This document shows positions 35,575 through 44,399 of a stretch of DNA of 64,000 nt, one piece after another (position 1 is the stretch's first letter; each line of letters starts with the position of its first letter). Source of the DNA: Betaproteobacteria bacterium (GTDB lineage: Bacteria; Pseudomonadota; Gammaproteobacteria; Burkholderiales; Usitatibacteraceae); contig JADKJR010000019.1 in the NCBI GenBank assembly GCA_016720925.1, positions 1-64,000 on the forward strand, read 5' to 3'. The position numbers were made by a program, and so were the translations under genes. The notes under the pieces were generated by a model, which did not search any database, had not been told where the DNA came from, and saw nothing but the letters and a program-made list of their open reading frames with translations.

Positions 35575-36270
35575 TTAACCGGAATAATTTTCCATCAAAT
35601 GCTGCAAATGCTCGCGCGCGCCACCCAGCAGAAAGGGACTCAGCAGCGACATCACCTGATAAACGCCCCGCGACAGATGCTGCTCGGGGTCCGGCTCGGC
35701 GGAGAACTTGCCGGCCGGTTTGGCGCGCAGGTGCTCGTAGTTAAGCCAGTATGTCGCGATCACCATGATATTTTCAGCCAGCGCGCGAATTTCATCTTCT
35801 GTCGCCTGCATGGCACTTGTCCCTACCAAAGCCTCGCACAGTTGCATCACGACGTCACGCTTGTGGCCGATGATGATATTGAAATGCGAGCGTAGTTTGG
35901 CATCGCGCATCACCAGATCGTCAAGATTGCGATACAGGAAACGATATTGCCAGATTCGCTCGAACATGAGGTGAAGGTACAGCCACATGTCCTCCAGTAC
36001 ATTCGCGGCGTCGCCGATTTCCCCCGGGCCGATATCAATGGCCTTCTCGAAATCAGCAAACAGATGGTGGATGATTTCATCCTTGTTGCGGAAGTGGTAA
36101 TAGAGGTTACCCGGACTGATATTGAGCTCGTCGGCGATATGACCGGTGGTGACGTTGCCCTCGCCGTTGGCATTGAAAAGGTCGAGGCTGACGTTGAGGA
36201 TGCGTTCGCGCGTGCGCGCGGAGCGCGAAGGCGGCTGCGATGCGATGGGTTCTGGGGTAACGCGGGACAT
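35575..36270 (-). CDS. TetR family transcriptional regulator
   Basis: 231 residues. An N-terminal three-helix DNA-binding domain (about 18-65) with TRERILNVSLDLFNANGE and the recognition segment ISPGNLYYHFRNKDEI; the rest is an effector-binding helical domain. The ATG at 36270 is used because the DNA-binding domain begins soon after it. A short palindrome, CGTAT-G-ATACG (36275-36285), lies directly upstream and might be its operator. Surrounding lipid genes suggest an acyl-CoA ligand, but that is a guess. Confidence 0.9.
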   Translation of the reverse strand: MSRVTPEPIASQPPSRSARTRERILNVSLDLFNANGEGNVTTGHIADELNISPGNLYYHFRNKDEIIHHLFADFEKAIDIGPGEIGDAANVLEDMWLYLHLMFERIWQYRFLYRNLDDLVMRDAKLRSHFNIIIGHKRDVVMQLCEALVGTSAMQATEDEIRALAENIMVIATYWLNYEHLRAKPAGKFSAEPDPEQHLSRGVYQVMSLLSPFLLGGAREHLQHLMENYSG

Positions 36271-36356
36271 GGCCCGTATGATACGACGGGACGGGGCGGA
36301 CGATCGAGCCCGAAACGCGGTCTGATCAAGCAGAAGTGAAACGGGCGACTTGCAAC

Positions 36357-36677
36357 TCAGCCGGTCGAAGGCGCCTTGGGCTGTATGCGAATGGCGTCCT
36401 GCGGGCACACTTTCGCGCACTCGCCACACTGCGTGCAACGGTCCGCATCAAAAACCGGCTTCGGCGCGGCGCCCAATTGCAGTTCAAATCGCAGCGCACC
36501 GGCGTCGCAGGAATCCCGGCAGCTCTCGCAGAACACGCCCATCGCCGCCAGGCAGCGTTCGGTCAATGCAACCCGTGGCGGGGGCATTTCGCTTCGCAGC
36601 AGAAACGCGCGGCGTGAAGCATTCGCCGGTGTATTGGCGGGGGGCTGGTCACTCACGCCTGGCTTGGCCTTTGGCAA
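36357..36677 (-). CDS. NapF-like 4Fe-4S ferredoxin
   Basis: 106 residues from a TTG at 36677; the start is uncertain (GTG at 36656 and ATG at 36587 are alternatives). The C-terminal half has a canonical cluster motif CTQCGECAKVCP; a second, looser Cys set (CLAAMGVFCESCRDSC) precedes it. The segment SRRAFLL near residue 22 resembles both the twin-arginine motif and the N-terminus of NapF. NapF normally has three clusters and about 160 residues, so this is a shortened relative. No nitrate reductase gene is nearby. Confidence 0.75.
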   Translation of the reverse strand: MPKAKPGVSDQPPANTPANASRRAFLLRSEMPPPRVALTERCLAAMGVFCESCRDSCDAGALRFELQLGAAPKPVFDADRCTQCGECAKVCPQDAIRIQPKAPSTG

Positions 36678-36698
36678 ATGAAGTCAACCCAACCCGCC

Positions 36699-36766
36699 AC
36701 ACTCAAGCACTGGCGCGCCGTTTCAGGCAGAAATGGCTGTAACGGCTCGCCAGTGCTTGAGTTTGT
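36699..36766. repeat. Dispersed intergenic palindromic repeat, copy C
   Basis: Perfect 15-bp arms: ACTCAAGCACTGGCG (36701-36715) and CGCCAGTGCTTGAGT (36748-36762). It follows the stop codon of the patatin-like gene and is the only copy not between convergent genes. Confidence 0.8.
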
Positions 36767-36793
36767 GAATTGCACTTGGCGGTAATGTGGCTG

Positions 36794-38125
36794 CTATGCG
36801 GCGCGGGTTCGCGCCACCCACTGCTCAAGATCGACGATGGCATCGGTAAGGTCAACGGTCGAATCGTGAAGCCGCTTGTCGCGCGACGGCTGACGCTGTT
36901 TGAATACGCGGCTGTCCAGCGTGCGCTTTTCATCCTTGAGCGAGTCGATATTCAGACTGATGCCAAATCGGGCCAGCACCGGTTCCAGTTCATAGCGACG
37001 CTTCAGCAAGTCGGCACGGGTGCGCTGGTAAGCATGCTCGCAAACCCGCTTGCGCGACGCATAGCTGAACAGGTTGGTGAAAAACATTTCCGGGTCGTCG
37101 GTGCCGGGCTCGAACAACACAATATTCGCAGTCTTGTATTTGCTCGCGTATTTTTCGAGGCCGGTGTGCATGCGCGAATGGATGATGGTGCGAAACGTTT
37201 GCGACAGAACGACCGGCAACCCGCCCTCAACCAGTTTTTCCATCTCCGCCTTGCCGCGCCGCTTGGCCGCGTCGCCATCGAAGGGCACCAGCGGATTGAC
37301 GCCGATCACCAGTTCCGCGCCGTCTTCCAGCGCCAGCGATGCATGCAGGGTCTTCTTCAGCGCGCCATCGACGTAATAGTGTCCTTCAATTTCAACCGGC
37401 GGGAACAGCCCGGGAAGCGCTGATGACGCCTGCACCGCCTTGGCAATTGGCACATGATCGTAGCCGGGGCCGCCGAACGTCACCGCGCGACCCGTATCGA
37501 GATCGACGGCGACCGAATACAGCTTGCGTTTCAGTTGCCGGAAATCGTTGGTGCGCCCAGGTTGATTGAATGCCTCACCCAGGAAACGGGCGATGCCTTC
37601 ATTGTCAAAAACGCCCGCGGGTATCGCACGGAAAAGCGGCGCGAAGGATTCCAGGGTGGTGCGGCGTATGGGGCTCGCGATGTACCGCATCAGGCCCAAT
37701 ACCGCGAGCCCGGGGACACTTTTCAGGCGCCGTCCATACTCGCGCCAAGCAGGCTTAAGAAACAGCTCCGGCTTCAGGGCGGCGTGGCCGACCGCGCGCA
37801 ACTCGTTATCGATAAACATCCGGTAGATCTCGGTCGGCGTCAACCGGTTCGCCAGGGCCGCGGTGATGAAGCTACCGGCCGAGACGCCGACATATATATC
37901 CATTTCATTCACATCGAGGCCATCGAGCGCTTCATCGAGCGCCATCAGCACGCCAATTTCATACATCGCGCCGAGCGGCCCGCCGCCGGCCAGTGCCAGC
38001 GCGATTTTCGGTTTGGCGGAAACCGATTTGCGCGCGGCCGGCGTATTTGCCAAGGGCATGATCGTGCGTTGCTTAGATACCTTCTTGGATGACGATTTCA
38101 ACGAGGGCTTGATCATTCGGGCCAC
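36794..38125 (-). CDS. Patatin-like phospholipase / lipid acyl hydrolase
   Basis: 443 residues. Oxyanion loop LAGGGPLGA (46-54), nucleophile elbow GVSAG with Ser82 (80-84), and the partner Asp in YVDGALK. These form the Ser-Asp dyad of patatin-type hydrolases, which cleave acyl groups from phospholipids or neutral lipids. The first 40 residues are basic and probably disordered; there is no clear signal peptide, so it may act in the cytoplasm, perhaps on storage lipid or membranes. Downstream of the phasin-like gene but separated by a terminator. Confidence 0.9.
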   Translation of the reverse strand: MARMIKPSLKSSSKKVSKQRTIMPLANTPAARKSVSAKPKIALALAGGGPLGAMYEIGVLMALDEALDGLDVNEMDIYVGVSAGSFITAALANRLTPTEIYRMFIDNELRAVGHAALKPELFLKPAWREYGRRLKSVPGLAVLGLMRYIASPIRRTTLESFAPLFRAIPAGVFDNEGIARFLGEAFNQPGRTNDFRQLKRKLYSVAVDLDTGRAVTFGGPGYDHVPIAKAVQASSALPGLFPPVEIEGHYYVDGALKKTLHASLALEDGAELVIGVNPLVPFDGDAAKRRGKAEMEKLVEGGLPVVLSQTFRTIIHSRMHTGLEKYASKYKTANIVLFEPGTDDPEMFFTNLFSYASRKRVCEHAYQRTRADLLKRRYELEPVLARFGISLNIDSLKDEKRTLDSRVFKQRQPSRDKRLHDSTVDLTDAIVDLEQWVARTRAA

Positions 38126-38187
38126 GATGCCTCCGGGTATGCAAGTGGTGGTAAGAACATCGGCTTCGCCGTCTTTGCCGCGATCAT

Positions 38188-38223
38188 GAAAAAATGGGGA
38201 ACATCACAATGATATTCCCCATT
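38188..38223 (-). terminator. Terminator of the second phasin-like gene
   Basis: A 9-bp perfect stem, AATGGGGAA (38193-38201) with TTCCCCATT (38215-38223), carries a nested small stem in its loop and is followed on the minus strand by a T run. Confidence 0.8.
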
Positions 38224-38282
38224 CTATCGGACGTCTCGGTCACGACGTGTGACCTCTGTCAAACCTTGCTTCGAAATCCGCG

Positions 38283-38852
38283 TCAAACGCGAGCGCTGCG
38301 TTTGTTCAGCTGATTCAGCGCTTTCTGCAATTCCGCCATGCGCGCCTGGAGTTCACGCACATTCTGGCTGGAAGGGATGCCGAAGGTGTTCAGCGTACGC
38401 GCGACGCGCGATTCAAACACTTGTTCGAGACGGGTGATCCCTTCCATTGCGCTGGCCGCCGTGGTGTTGACGCTGCCCTTCATGTTTCTCTTCAAGGTCT
38501 TTTCCGATTTGGCGGCGAATGCTTTGACTTCCTTGGCAACGTCCCGCGCCTTGCCTTCGGCAACGGCTTGCACGTTGGACTGGATCTTCTTGCCTTCCCT
38601 CACGAAAATATTCGCTTTCCGGGTCAGCCCTTGCGCGGCCTCGGCGGTCAATTCGGAAAGTCGCTCGGTTTCGCGGGCGATCGCGCCATAGACCTTGACG
38701 GCTCTGCCCTGCATGCGCTCCGCGGCACCCAACCCGGCCAGCACGACTTTGTGGGCAACATTTGCAGTGGCCGCGGCGGGCTTGGCGGCAGACCTGACGG
38801 TACGCTTAATAGCAGCCGCAGCAGGCTTCTTGACGGTTTTCCTGGTGACCAT
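38283..38852 (-). CDS. Second phasin-like protein
   Basis: 189 residues. A basic N-terminus (VTRKTVKKPAAAAIKRTVR) precedes a long amphipathic helical region (about 30-160) and a C-terminal leucine-zipper-like stretch (LQARMAELQKALNQLNK). The segment GITRLEQVFESRVARTLNTFG matches FDKLEQVFENRVHSSLNRLG in the phasin at 29048, which supports common descent. The DNA-binding-like tail is at the N-terminus here rather than the C-terminus. The ATG at 38852 has CAGGAGA upstream. Role in granule coating is inferred. Confidence 0.8.
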   Translation of the reverse strand: MVTRKTVKKPAAAAIKRTVRSAAKPAAATANVAHKVVLAGLGAAERMQGRAVKVYGAIARETERLSELTAEAAQGLTRKANIFVREGKKIQSNVQAVAEGKARDVAKEVKAFAAKSEKTLKRNMKGSVNTTAASAMEGITRLEQVFESRVARTLNTFGIPSSQNVRELQARMAELQKALNQLNKRSARV

Positions 38853-39135
38853 GATGATTCTCCTGTCTGAAAGATTCGATACAATGAAAAAAAGCAATGC
38901 TTGATGATCAGTTTAGGAGTGGCAATTAGAGGATTCACACTAAACAAGTTCACCGCGAGATTGCCCCGTCGACGATTCCATGTCGCAGCGCAGCATCCAT
39001 CCAACATCTGACCATCGCGTCAGAAAAGACGCCGGTCATGCGCCACACGCCACGAATTCGCAGTGTATGATTTCGCCAAAGCCCGATTGATCTCCCACGG
39101 GCTCCCATAAAAACATCCCTGGAGGAACACCCACC

Positions 39136-41133
39136 ATGACCTACTTCGTCACTGGCGCCACCGGTTTTATCGGAAAATTCCTGGTCAAGAACCTGTTGCG
39201 GCGCGAGGGCACGATTTACGTGCTGGTACGCAAGAACTCCCTGAAAAAACTCGAAGCACTTTATCCGTGGTGGGGACTCGATGAAAAACAGAAACGCGTG
39301 GTGCCCATCGTCGGTGATCTGGCCAAGCCCAAGCTCGGTGTCGCCGCAACCGATCTCACCAAGCTCAGGGGCAAAGTCGCTCATCTGTTCCATCTCGCAG
39401 CGGTTTACGATCTCGCCGCCGATGCCGCCAGCCAGCAACTCGCCAATATCGATGGCACCCGCAACGCGGTCGAATTCGCCGAAGCGGTCAAGGTCGGCTG
39501 TTTTCATCACACCAGTTCGATTGCCGCTGCCGGACTCTACGACGGCACTTTCCGCGAGGACATGTTCGAGGAGGCCGAGGAACTCGATCACCCCTACTTC
39601 CGCACCAAGCACGATTCAGAAGCCATTGTCCGCAACGAATGCAAAACCCCGTGGCGCGTGTATCGCCCCGGTATGGTGGTCGGCCACTCGCAGACCGGCG
39701 AGATCGACAAGATCGATGGCCCCTATTATTTTTTCAAGCTCATCCAGAAAATGCGCAATGCGCTGCCGAGCTGGGTGCCGACCATCGGCATCGAGGGTGG
39801 CCGTATCAACGTCATTCCCGTCGACTACGTGGTCGACGCGATGGATTACATCGCGCACAAAAAGGGACTCGATGGCGGATGCTTTCACCTGACCGATCCG
39901 GAACCGATGCGCATCGGCGAAATCCTCAACATGTTTGCCAAGGCCGCGCATGCACCGCAAATGACCATGCGGGTCAATTCCAAGATGTTCAGCTTCATTC
40001 CCAGCTACGTGCTGCAGGGAATGATGTCGGTCGCGCCGGTGCGCCGCGCACGCAACCAGATCCTCAATGACCTGGGCATTCCGAAAGATGTCTTCACGTT
40101 CATCAATTACCCGACCAAGTTCGACAATCGCGACACCGTCAAGGCACTGAAAGGCTCCGGCATCGCGGTGCCAAAACTGCAAAATTATGCGTGGCGTTTG
40201 TGGGATTACTGGGAACGCCATCTGGACCCGGACCTGTTCATCGATCGTTCGCTCGAAGGCAAGATCAAGGGCAAGGTCGTCGTCGTCACCGGCGGCACGT
40301 CGGGCATTGGTGAAGCCACGGCCATCAAACTGGCCGGCGCGGGCGCCAAGGTAGCAATCGTCGCGCGCGATCCGGAAAAGGCACAAATCACCCTCGCCAA
40401 AATCAAGGAAGCCGGTGGACATGCGAAGTTCTATTCCTGCGATCTTTCCGACCTCGCCAGTTGCGACAAGCTGGTCGCGAGCGTCTTGAAGGACTTCGGC
40501 ACCTGTCATTACCTCGTCAATAACGCCGGCCGCTCGATCCGCCGCGGCATCGCCAACAGCTTCGATCGTTTCCACGATTTCGAACGCACCATGTCACTCA
40601 ACTATTTCGGCTCGCTCCGGCTCATCATGGGGTTCCTGCCGGCGATGATGAAGCAGGACGCCGGACACATTATCAACATCTCGTCGATCGGCGTGCTCAC
40701 CAAGGCGCCGCGATTCTCCGCCTACGTCGCCTCGAAGGCCGCGCTGGATGCGTTCTCCGGCTGTGCGGCATCCGAGTTCGTCGACAACCACATCAGCTTC
40801 ACCACCATCAACATGCCGCTGGTGCGCACGCCGATGATCGCGCCGACCAAGATGTACAACAGCGTGCCGACACTGTCGCCCGAACAGGCGGCCGACCTGG
40901 TCGTAGAAGCGATCGTCTACAAGCCTGTGCGCATCGCCACCCGCCTCGGCATCGCGGGCGCGGTGCTGCACGCCATATCACCGAAGATTACGCAGATCAT
41001 CCTCAACGCCGCCTTCCGCATGTTCCCGGACTCGTCCGCCGCGCAAGCCAAGAAGGGTGAGGTCGCGAAGGAAGTCGAGATGACGCCGGAGGCGATGGCG
41101 TTTGCGCAGATTACGCAAGGGATACATTGGTAA
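39136..41133 (+). CDS. Two-domain SDR protein, fatty acyl-CoA reductase-like
   Basis: 665 residues. The N-terminal half is an extended SDR of the NAD_binding_4 kind: VTGATGFIGKF (5-15), YFRTKHDSE for the YxxxK pair. The C-terminal half is a classical SDR: VTGGTSGIGEA near 384, SSIGVLTKAP, and YVASKAALD near 529. The layout matches bacterial fatty acyl-CoA reductases that make fatty aldehydes or alcohols (known from Marinobacter and mycobacteria). With the WS/DGAT and acyl-CoA ligase in this window, it could supply fatty alcohol for wax esters. A role in other lipid or polyketide reduction is possible. GGAGGAA precedes the ATG. Confidence 0.82.
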   Translation: MTYFVTGATGFIGKFLVKNLLRREGTIYVLVRKNSLKKLEALYPWWGLDEKQKRVVPIVGDLAKPKLGVAATDLTKLRGKVAHLFHLAAVYDLAADAASQQLANIDGTRNAVEFAEAVKVGCFHHTSSIAAAGLYDGTFREDMFEEAEELDHPYFRTKHDSEAIVRNECKTPWRVYRPGMVVGHSQTGEIDKIDGPYYFFKLIQKMRNALPSWVPTIGIEGGRINVIPVDYVVDAMDYIAHKKGLDGGCFHLTDPEPMRIGEILNMFAKAAHAPQMTMRVNSKMFSFIPSYVLQGMMSVAPVRRARNQILNDLGIPKDVFTFINYPTKFDNRDTVKALKGSGIAVPKLQNYAWRLWDYWERHLDPDLFIDRSLEGKIKGKVVVVTGGTSGIGEATAIKLAGAGAKVAIVARDPEKAQITLAKIKEAGGHAKFYSCDLSDLASCDKLVASVLKDFGTCHYLVNNAGRSIRRGIANSFDRFHDFERTMSLNYFGSLRLIMGFLPAMMKQDAGHIINISSIGVLTKAPRFSAYVASKAALDAFSGCAASEFVDNHISFTTINMPLVRTPMIAPTKMYNSVPTLSPEQAADLVVEAIVYKPVRIATRLGIAGAVLHAISPKITQIILNAAFRMFPDSSAAQAKKGEVAKEVEMTPEAMAFAQITQGIHW

Positions 41134-41773
41134 CGACGCGAGGCCTAAGAGGAGGGGCCCCGCTCGCGGGGATCCGATAGGCCGAGTCGGCGTAGGCGCG
41201 CAACAGGAAGATATGCAAACTGGGACAATCGCTATGGCAGCGCGCAATTCTCACGCCCGAGGCCACCAAAGCGGCGCGCAGGCTGCGATGCGTGCTCGCC
41301 TTCAATCCTCACATACGAAAAAGTATGCTCCGGTTGAAGGCTCCGCCGCGCCTTGCCTGCGTCCGATGTCGTGACTTCTGGCTCCATCGGGAACTCTATT
41401 TATGCCTGATAGGCCGTCGCCAGCACAAAGGAATGCCATGGCAACCTGGAAACAACTCAGCAGTCAGCCGAATTGGTGATTCGAATACATCGGTGGGTGG
41501 CGCTTGCAGTAGCAATGCTTGCTCTCGGTGTTGCGGCGGTAGTCGCTTTCTTTGCCCCAGATTCGTACTTATTTCATGGCGGTGGGCGAGTAGCGGTACG
41601 CGCTGCTAGGCATCAAGACTTTATTGGGGATTTTGTAGCCGAAGATTGCCGCCTTCCTGGCCCTTATCGGGATCTTAGCGCATGTTGCGGCCGCGCAAGT
41701 CACAGGACGAGGCATCCGAAATTTTCAGGCACCCCACCTGAGATTGCCCAGCACAACTCAACCTGGATTGACC
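41134..41773. other. Gene-poor stretch with a hairpin and possible decayed coding sequence
   Basis: No convincing gene. A large interrupted hairpin lies at 41298-41341 (GCCTTCAA with TTGAAGGC outside, CATAC with GTATG inside). From 41473 a plus-strand frame encodes one hydrophobic segment (RWVALAVAMLALGVAAVVAFF) and then loses coding character; fragments of hydrophobic sequence continue in another frame (IAAFLALIGILAHVAAAQ), as expected of a frameshifted remnant of a small membrane protein. The remainder shows nothing I recognise. Confidence 0.35.
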
Positions 41774-42241
41774 ATGTCAAAACTCAAACCAGGCGACCCC
41801 GCCCCCGACTTCAGCGGCAAACTCACCGACGGCACCACCGTGAGCCTCAAGAACTATCGCGGCAAGAAACTCGTCATGTATTTCTATCCGATGGACGACA
41901 CGCCCGGCTGCACCGCACAGGCATGTTCGCTGCGCGACGCGAACAAGGAGATCGCCAAGAAAGGCGCCGCCATTCTCGGCGTCTCGACGCAGGATTCCGC
42001 GTCGCACCAGAAATTCACCGATAAATACAAACTCAATTTTCCGCTGCTGGCCGATACCGACAAATCCGTCGGCAAGGCTTACGGCACCCTCGGCGGCGGT
42101 GGCTTGCTGTCGGCGGCGAAGGCCATCGTCGGCATGGCCGATCGGGTGACGTTTATCATCGATGATAAGGGCAAGATCACGCACATCATCGATTCCGTCG
42201 ATACACGAAACCATGCAGAGGAAGTACTGGCGTTGTTGTAG
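41774..42241 (+). CDS. bcp: Thioredoxin-dependent peroxiredoxin, Bcp/PrxQ type
   Basis: 155 residues. Peroxidatic Cys46 and resolving Cys51 in DDTPGCTAQAC, the five-residue spacing typical of PrxQ. It reduces hydroperoxides, using thioredoxin as donor, in the cytoplasm. The ATG at 41774 gives the standard N-terminus SKLKPGDPAPDF; the longer frame from 41744 adds ten residues with no family support. Followed by repeat copy D. Confidence 0.94.
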   Translation: MSKLKPGDPAPDFSGKLTDGTTVSLKNYRGKKLVMYFYPMDDTPGCTAQACSLRDANKEIAKKGAAILGVSTQDSASHQKFTDKYKLNFPLLADTDKSVGKAYGTLGGGGLLSAAKAIVGMADRVTFIIDDKGKITHIIDSVDTRNHAEEVLALL

Positions 42242-42261
42242 AAACGCCATCACACAAAGGT

Positions 42262-42328
42262 AAAACACAAGCACTGTAGCGCCTCACAGGCCATAAACGC
42301 CCTGAAATCCCCGCCCGTGCTAGAGTTT
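42262..42328. repeat. Dispersed intergenic palindromic repeat, copy D
   Basis: A diverged copy: left arm around AAAACACAAGCACTGTAGCG, right arm CGCCCGTGCTAGAGTTT. Located between convergent bcp and lipase-like genes. Confidence 0.55.
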
Positions 42329-42335
42329 CCGCGCT

Positions 42336-43253
42336 TTATGCTGGGAAAGTGTGTTTCCTGATCGCCGTAATCACCCGATTCGCGACCGGCTCCGAAAACA
42401 GCAAACCGACATGCCCGACTGCCGATACCGGCACGCACTCGGCCCATTCCAGCACGGCGGATTCGGGCGGATACACGAGGTCGTCATTCACGGTGTAGAT
42501 CGACAGGGTCGGTATATCCGGCGGGTCGGCGGCTTCCATATCGGCCAGCATCGCCAGCCACGGGCCTTGATATTTCATCTGCCGCGCGCACGCGAACATT
42601 CCGACGCCCGCCAACTGTGTCCCGTGATGGGGCGCCCCGAGCGTAATGAACCGGCCAATTCGTGTTGACCCGTTTTGCGCCATGTACGCACGGGTGATGA
42701 GGCTGCCCATGCTGTGTGCAACCACGACAAGTTTCTCCTGACGGGTTGCGCGCAGGATTTCATTGATGCGCGCCTCAAGCTTTGGAACCATCGCATCGAT
42801 CGATCCGGTCAGCGGTTCCAGCGTCACCGTGTAGACAGGCCCAATATTCGCGGCAACCAGCCGCTGCCGGAATCGTATCCACATCCCGCGATTGGAAAAG
42901 AAGCCGTGCACCAGCAGGATCGGCACGCCGGTCTTACTGCCAACCGGGTCGCGCCCGAGCGCCCAATCCGGAAACGCCTGGCTCCAGTTGAAGCTGATTG
43001 CGCGCGCCTTCAATTCGCTCGCCAACGCAGCGAGACTATTCCCCAGCGGCAGTGGGCGGTTATCGCGCCAGCGCAATAGCGCCGCGACCAGATAGCTCAG
43101 CAGGGCATGAGACAACCGCCAAAGCATGGCGATAAGCAGGATGAGGGCGCCGATCTGCAATGGCGACGACCCGAGGGCGGCCATGTGTCTGCCGAGCCAG
43201 ACATAAAGCAGGAACTCAATCAGCAACAGTGTCAGGATCAGCGACTGCAACAT
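42336..43253 (-). CDS. Alpha/beta hydrolase, lipase-like, membrane-anchored
   Basis: 305 residues. Two hydrophobic segments at the N-terminus (about 3-20 and 28-55) suggest a membrane anchor. The hydrolase domain has the oxyanion motif LLVHGFFSNRGMW and nucleophile elbow AHSMG, the catalytic His probably in VGHVGLL near the C-terminus. GAPHHGTQ is typical of triacylglycerol lipase and PGAP1-like esterases. The start ATG overlaps the azlD stop by one base (TGATG), so it belongs to the azlC-azlD operon by coupling, though a functional link is not obvious. Confidence 0.86.
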   Translation of the reverse strand: MLQSLILTLLLIEFLLYVWLGRHMAALGSSPLQIGALILLIAMLWRLSHALLSYLVAALLRWRDNRPLPLGNSLAALASELKARAISFNWSQAFPDWALGRDPVGSKTGVPILLVHGFFSNRGMWIRFRQRLVAANIGPVYTVTLEPLTGSIDAMVPKLEARINEILRATRQEKLVVVAHSMGSLITRAYMAQNGSTRIGRFITLGAPHHGTQLAGVGMFACARQMKYQGPWLAMLADMEAADPPDIPTLSIYTVNDDLVYPPESAVLEWAECVPVSAVGHVGLLFSEPVANRVITAIRKHTFPA

Positions 43254-43582
43254 CAGAGCGGCCCCCACCATTTCAACAGCCACAACACCAGCATCCCGAT
43301 AGCGAGCGTGCCAAATATGCTCCGGGTCTTGAGCGCAAATGCCGTGGCGATCAATGCTGCAACAATGCGATACACATTCAGCCACTCACCCGGCGGCGCG
43401 TCGCGGAACAGCACGTCCGGCGCAATCAGCGCGGGCAGTACGGCGGCAGCAACATATTTCAGACTCTGCAGCAGCCAGCCGGGCACCTTGGCATCGGGCG
43501 GCAGCACAATGAACGACGCGCGAACACCGAGCGTCACCACGCCCGCGCAAACGACGGTCAACCAGCCGTTCCAGTCGATCAT
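43253..43582 (-). CDS. azlD: AzlD family branched-chain amino acid export subunit
   Basis: 109 residues with three or four membrane helices; starts MIDWNGWLTVVCAGVVTLG. AzlD is the small partner of AzlC in exporters of branched-chain amino acids. The ATG at 43582 overlaps the azlC stop as ATGA. The long frame reaching back to 43864 overlaps azlC and is not real. Confidence 0.9.
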   Translation of the reverse strand: MIDWNGWLTVVCAGVVTLGVRASFIVLPPDAKVPGWLLQSLKYVAAAVLPALIAPDVLFRDAPPGEWLNVYRIVAALIATAFALKTRSIFGTLAIGMLVLWLLKWWGPL

Positions 43583-44286
43583 GCGCGCCCCCCGCCACGA
43601 TCCGATGCAAATCGTTCGAAGAGCATGCCGACCATCACACCGGTCACGGCGCCCGCAATCAGGCCAAGCCGCAATGGCAGGGCTGCGCAAAACGCGGCGG
43701 CGGTTGCAGCTGCAATGGCCGCGGCCCAATGGCTTCGCGACAACAGGGCAGGCAATACCAGCGAGAGAAATACCAGCGGAATCGCAAAATCCAGCGACCA
43801 TTTTGCCGGCACCTGTGCGCCGGCAAAAATACCGATTGCCACGCTGATCTGCCATACCCACCACATGGTTGAGGTCGCACCGAAGTAGTAGGCATCAAGT
43901 TGCTGCGGTGGCCGCTGCTTGTCGAACTTGGTGGTAATCAGCGCGAATGCATGATCGGTCAGCAGATACGAAAACAGCCACTTGCGTGCCAGGGGCGTAT
44001 GCCGAAAATAAGGCGCCATCGCCGCGCTATACATCATCATGCGCAAATTCACGATCAATACCGTCAGCACGACGAGGCCGCCCGGCGCGTGCTGGGCCAT
44101 CAGCGAAATAGCCGCGAGTTGCGATGCACCGGCAAACACAATAATCGACATGCCCAGTGCCAGCCATGGATCGACGCCCGCGGCGGAAGCGGCGGCGCCG
44201 GTGATCAGCCCAAAAGGCATGTTGCCGATAATGCCGGGGGACTGGTCGCGAAGACCGGCGATGAATGCCGAGCGGGTTGTGTTCAT
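43579..44286 (-). CDS. azlC: AzlC family branched-chain amino acid permease
   Basis: 235 residues from the ATG at 44286 (44340 is possible). Six to eight membrane helices; GLRDQSPGIIGNMPFGLITG near the N-terminus and LLTDHAFALI in the middle are typical of AzlC/YgaZ. With AzlD it exports branched-chain amino acids, or related compounds, across the inner membrane. Divergent from the spermidine-synthase-like gene, 113 bp away. Confidence 0.9.
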   Translation of the reverse strand: MNTTRSAFIAGLRDQSPGIIGNMPFGLITGAAASAAGVDPWLALGMSIIVFAGASQLAAISLMAQHAPGGLVVLTVLIVNLRMMMYSAAMAPYFRHTPLARKWLFSYLLTDHAFALITTKFDKQRPPQQLDAYYFGATSTMWWVWQISVAIGIFAGAQVPAKWSLDFAIPLVFLSLVLPALLSRSHWAAAIAAATAAAFCAALPLRLGLIAGAVTGVMVGMLFERFASDRGGGRA

Positions 44287-44399
44287 GGCGGGAAATTGAT
44301 GGTCGGAGAATCCCCGAACCAGGAGAACGGCAGGAGTCATAACGATTTTACCTGCTGCCCGTTGTCACCGGTGGCTGAAAATTCCCGCGTCATGCGAAA

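Noticed and set aside
38950..39612. 220-codon minus-strand frame over the start of the reductase-like gene
   Set aside because: Antisense to a gene with a clear start, ribosome site and Rossmann motif.
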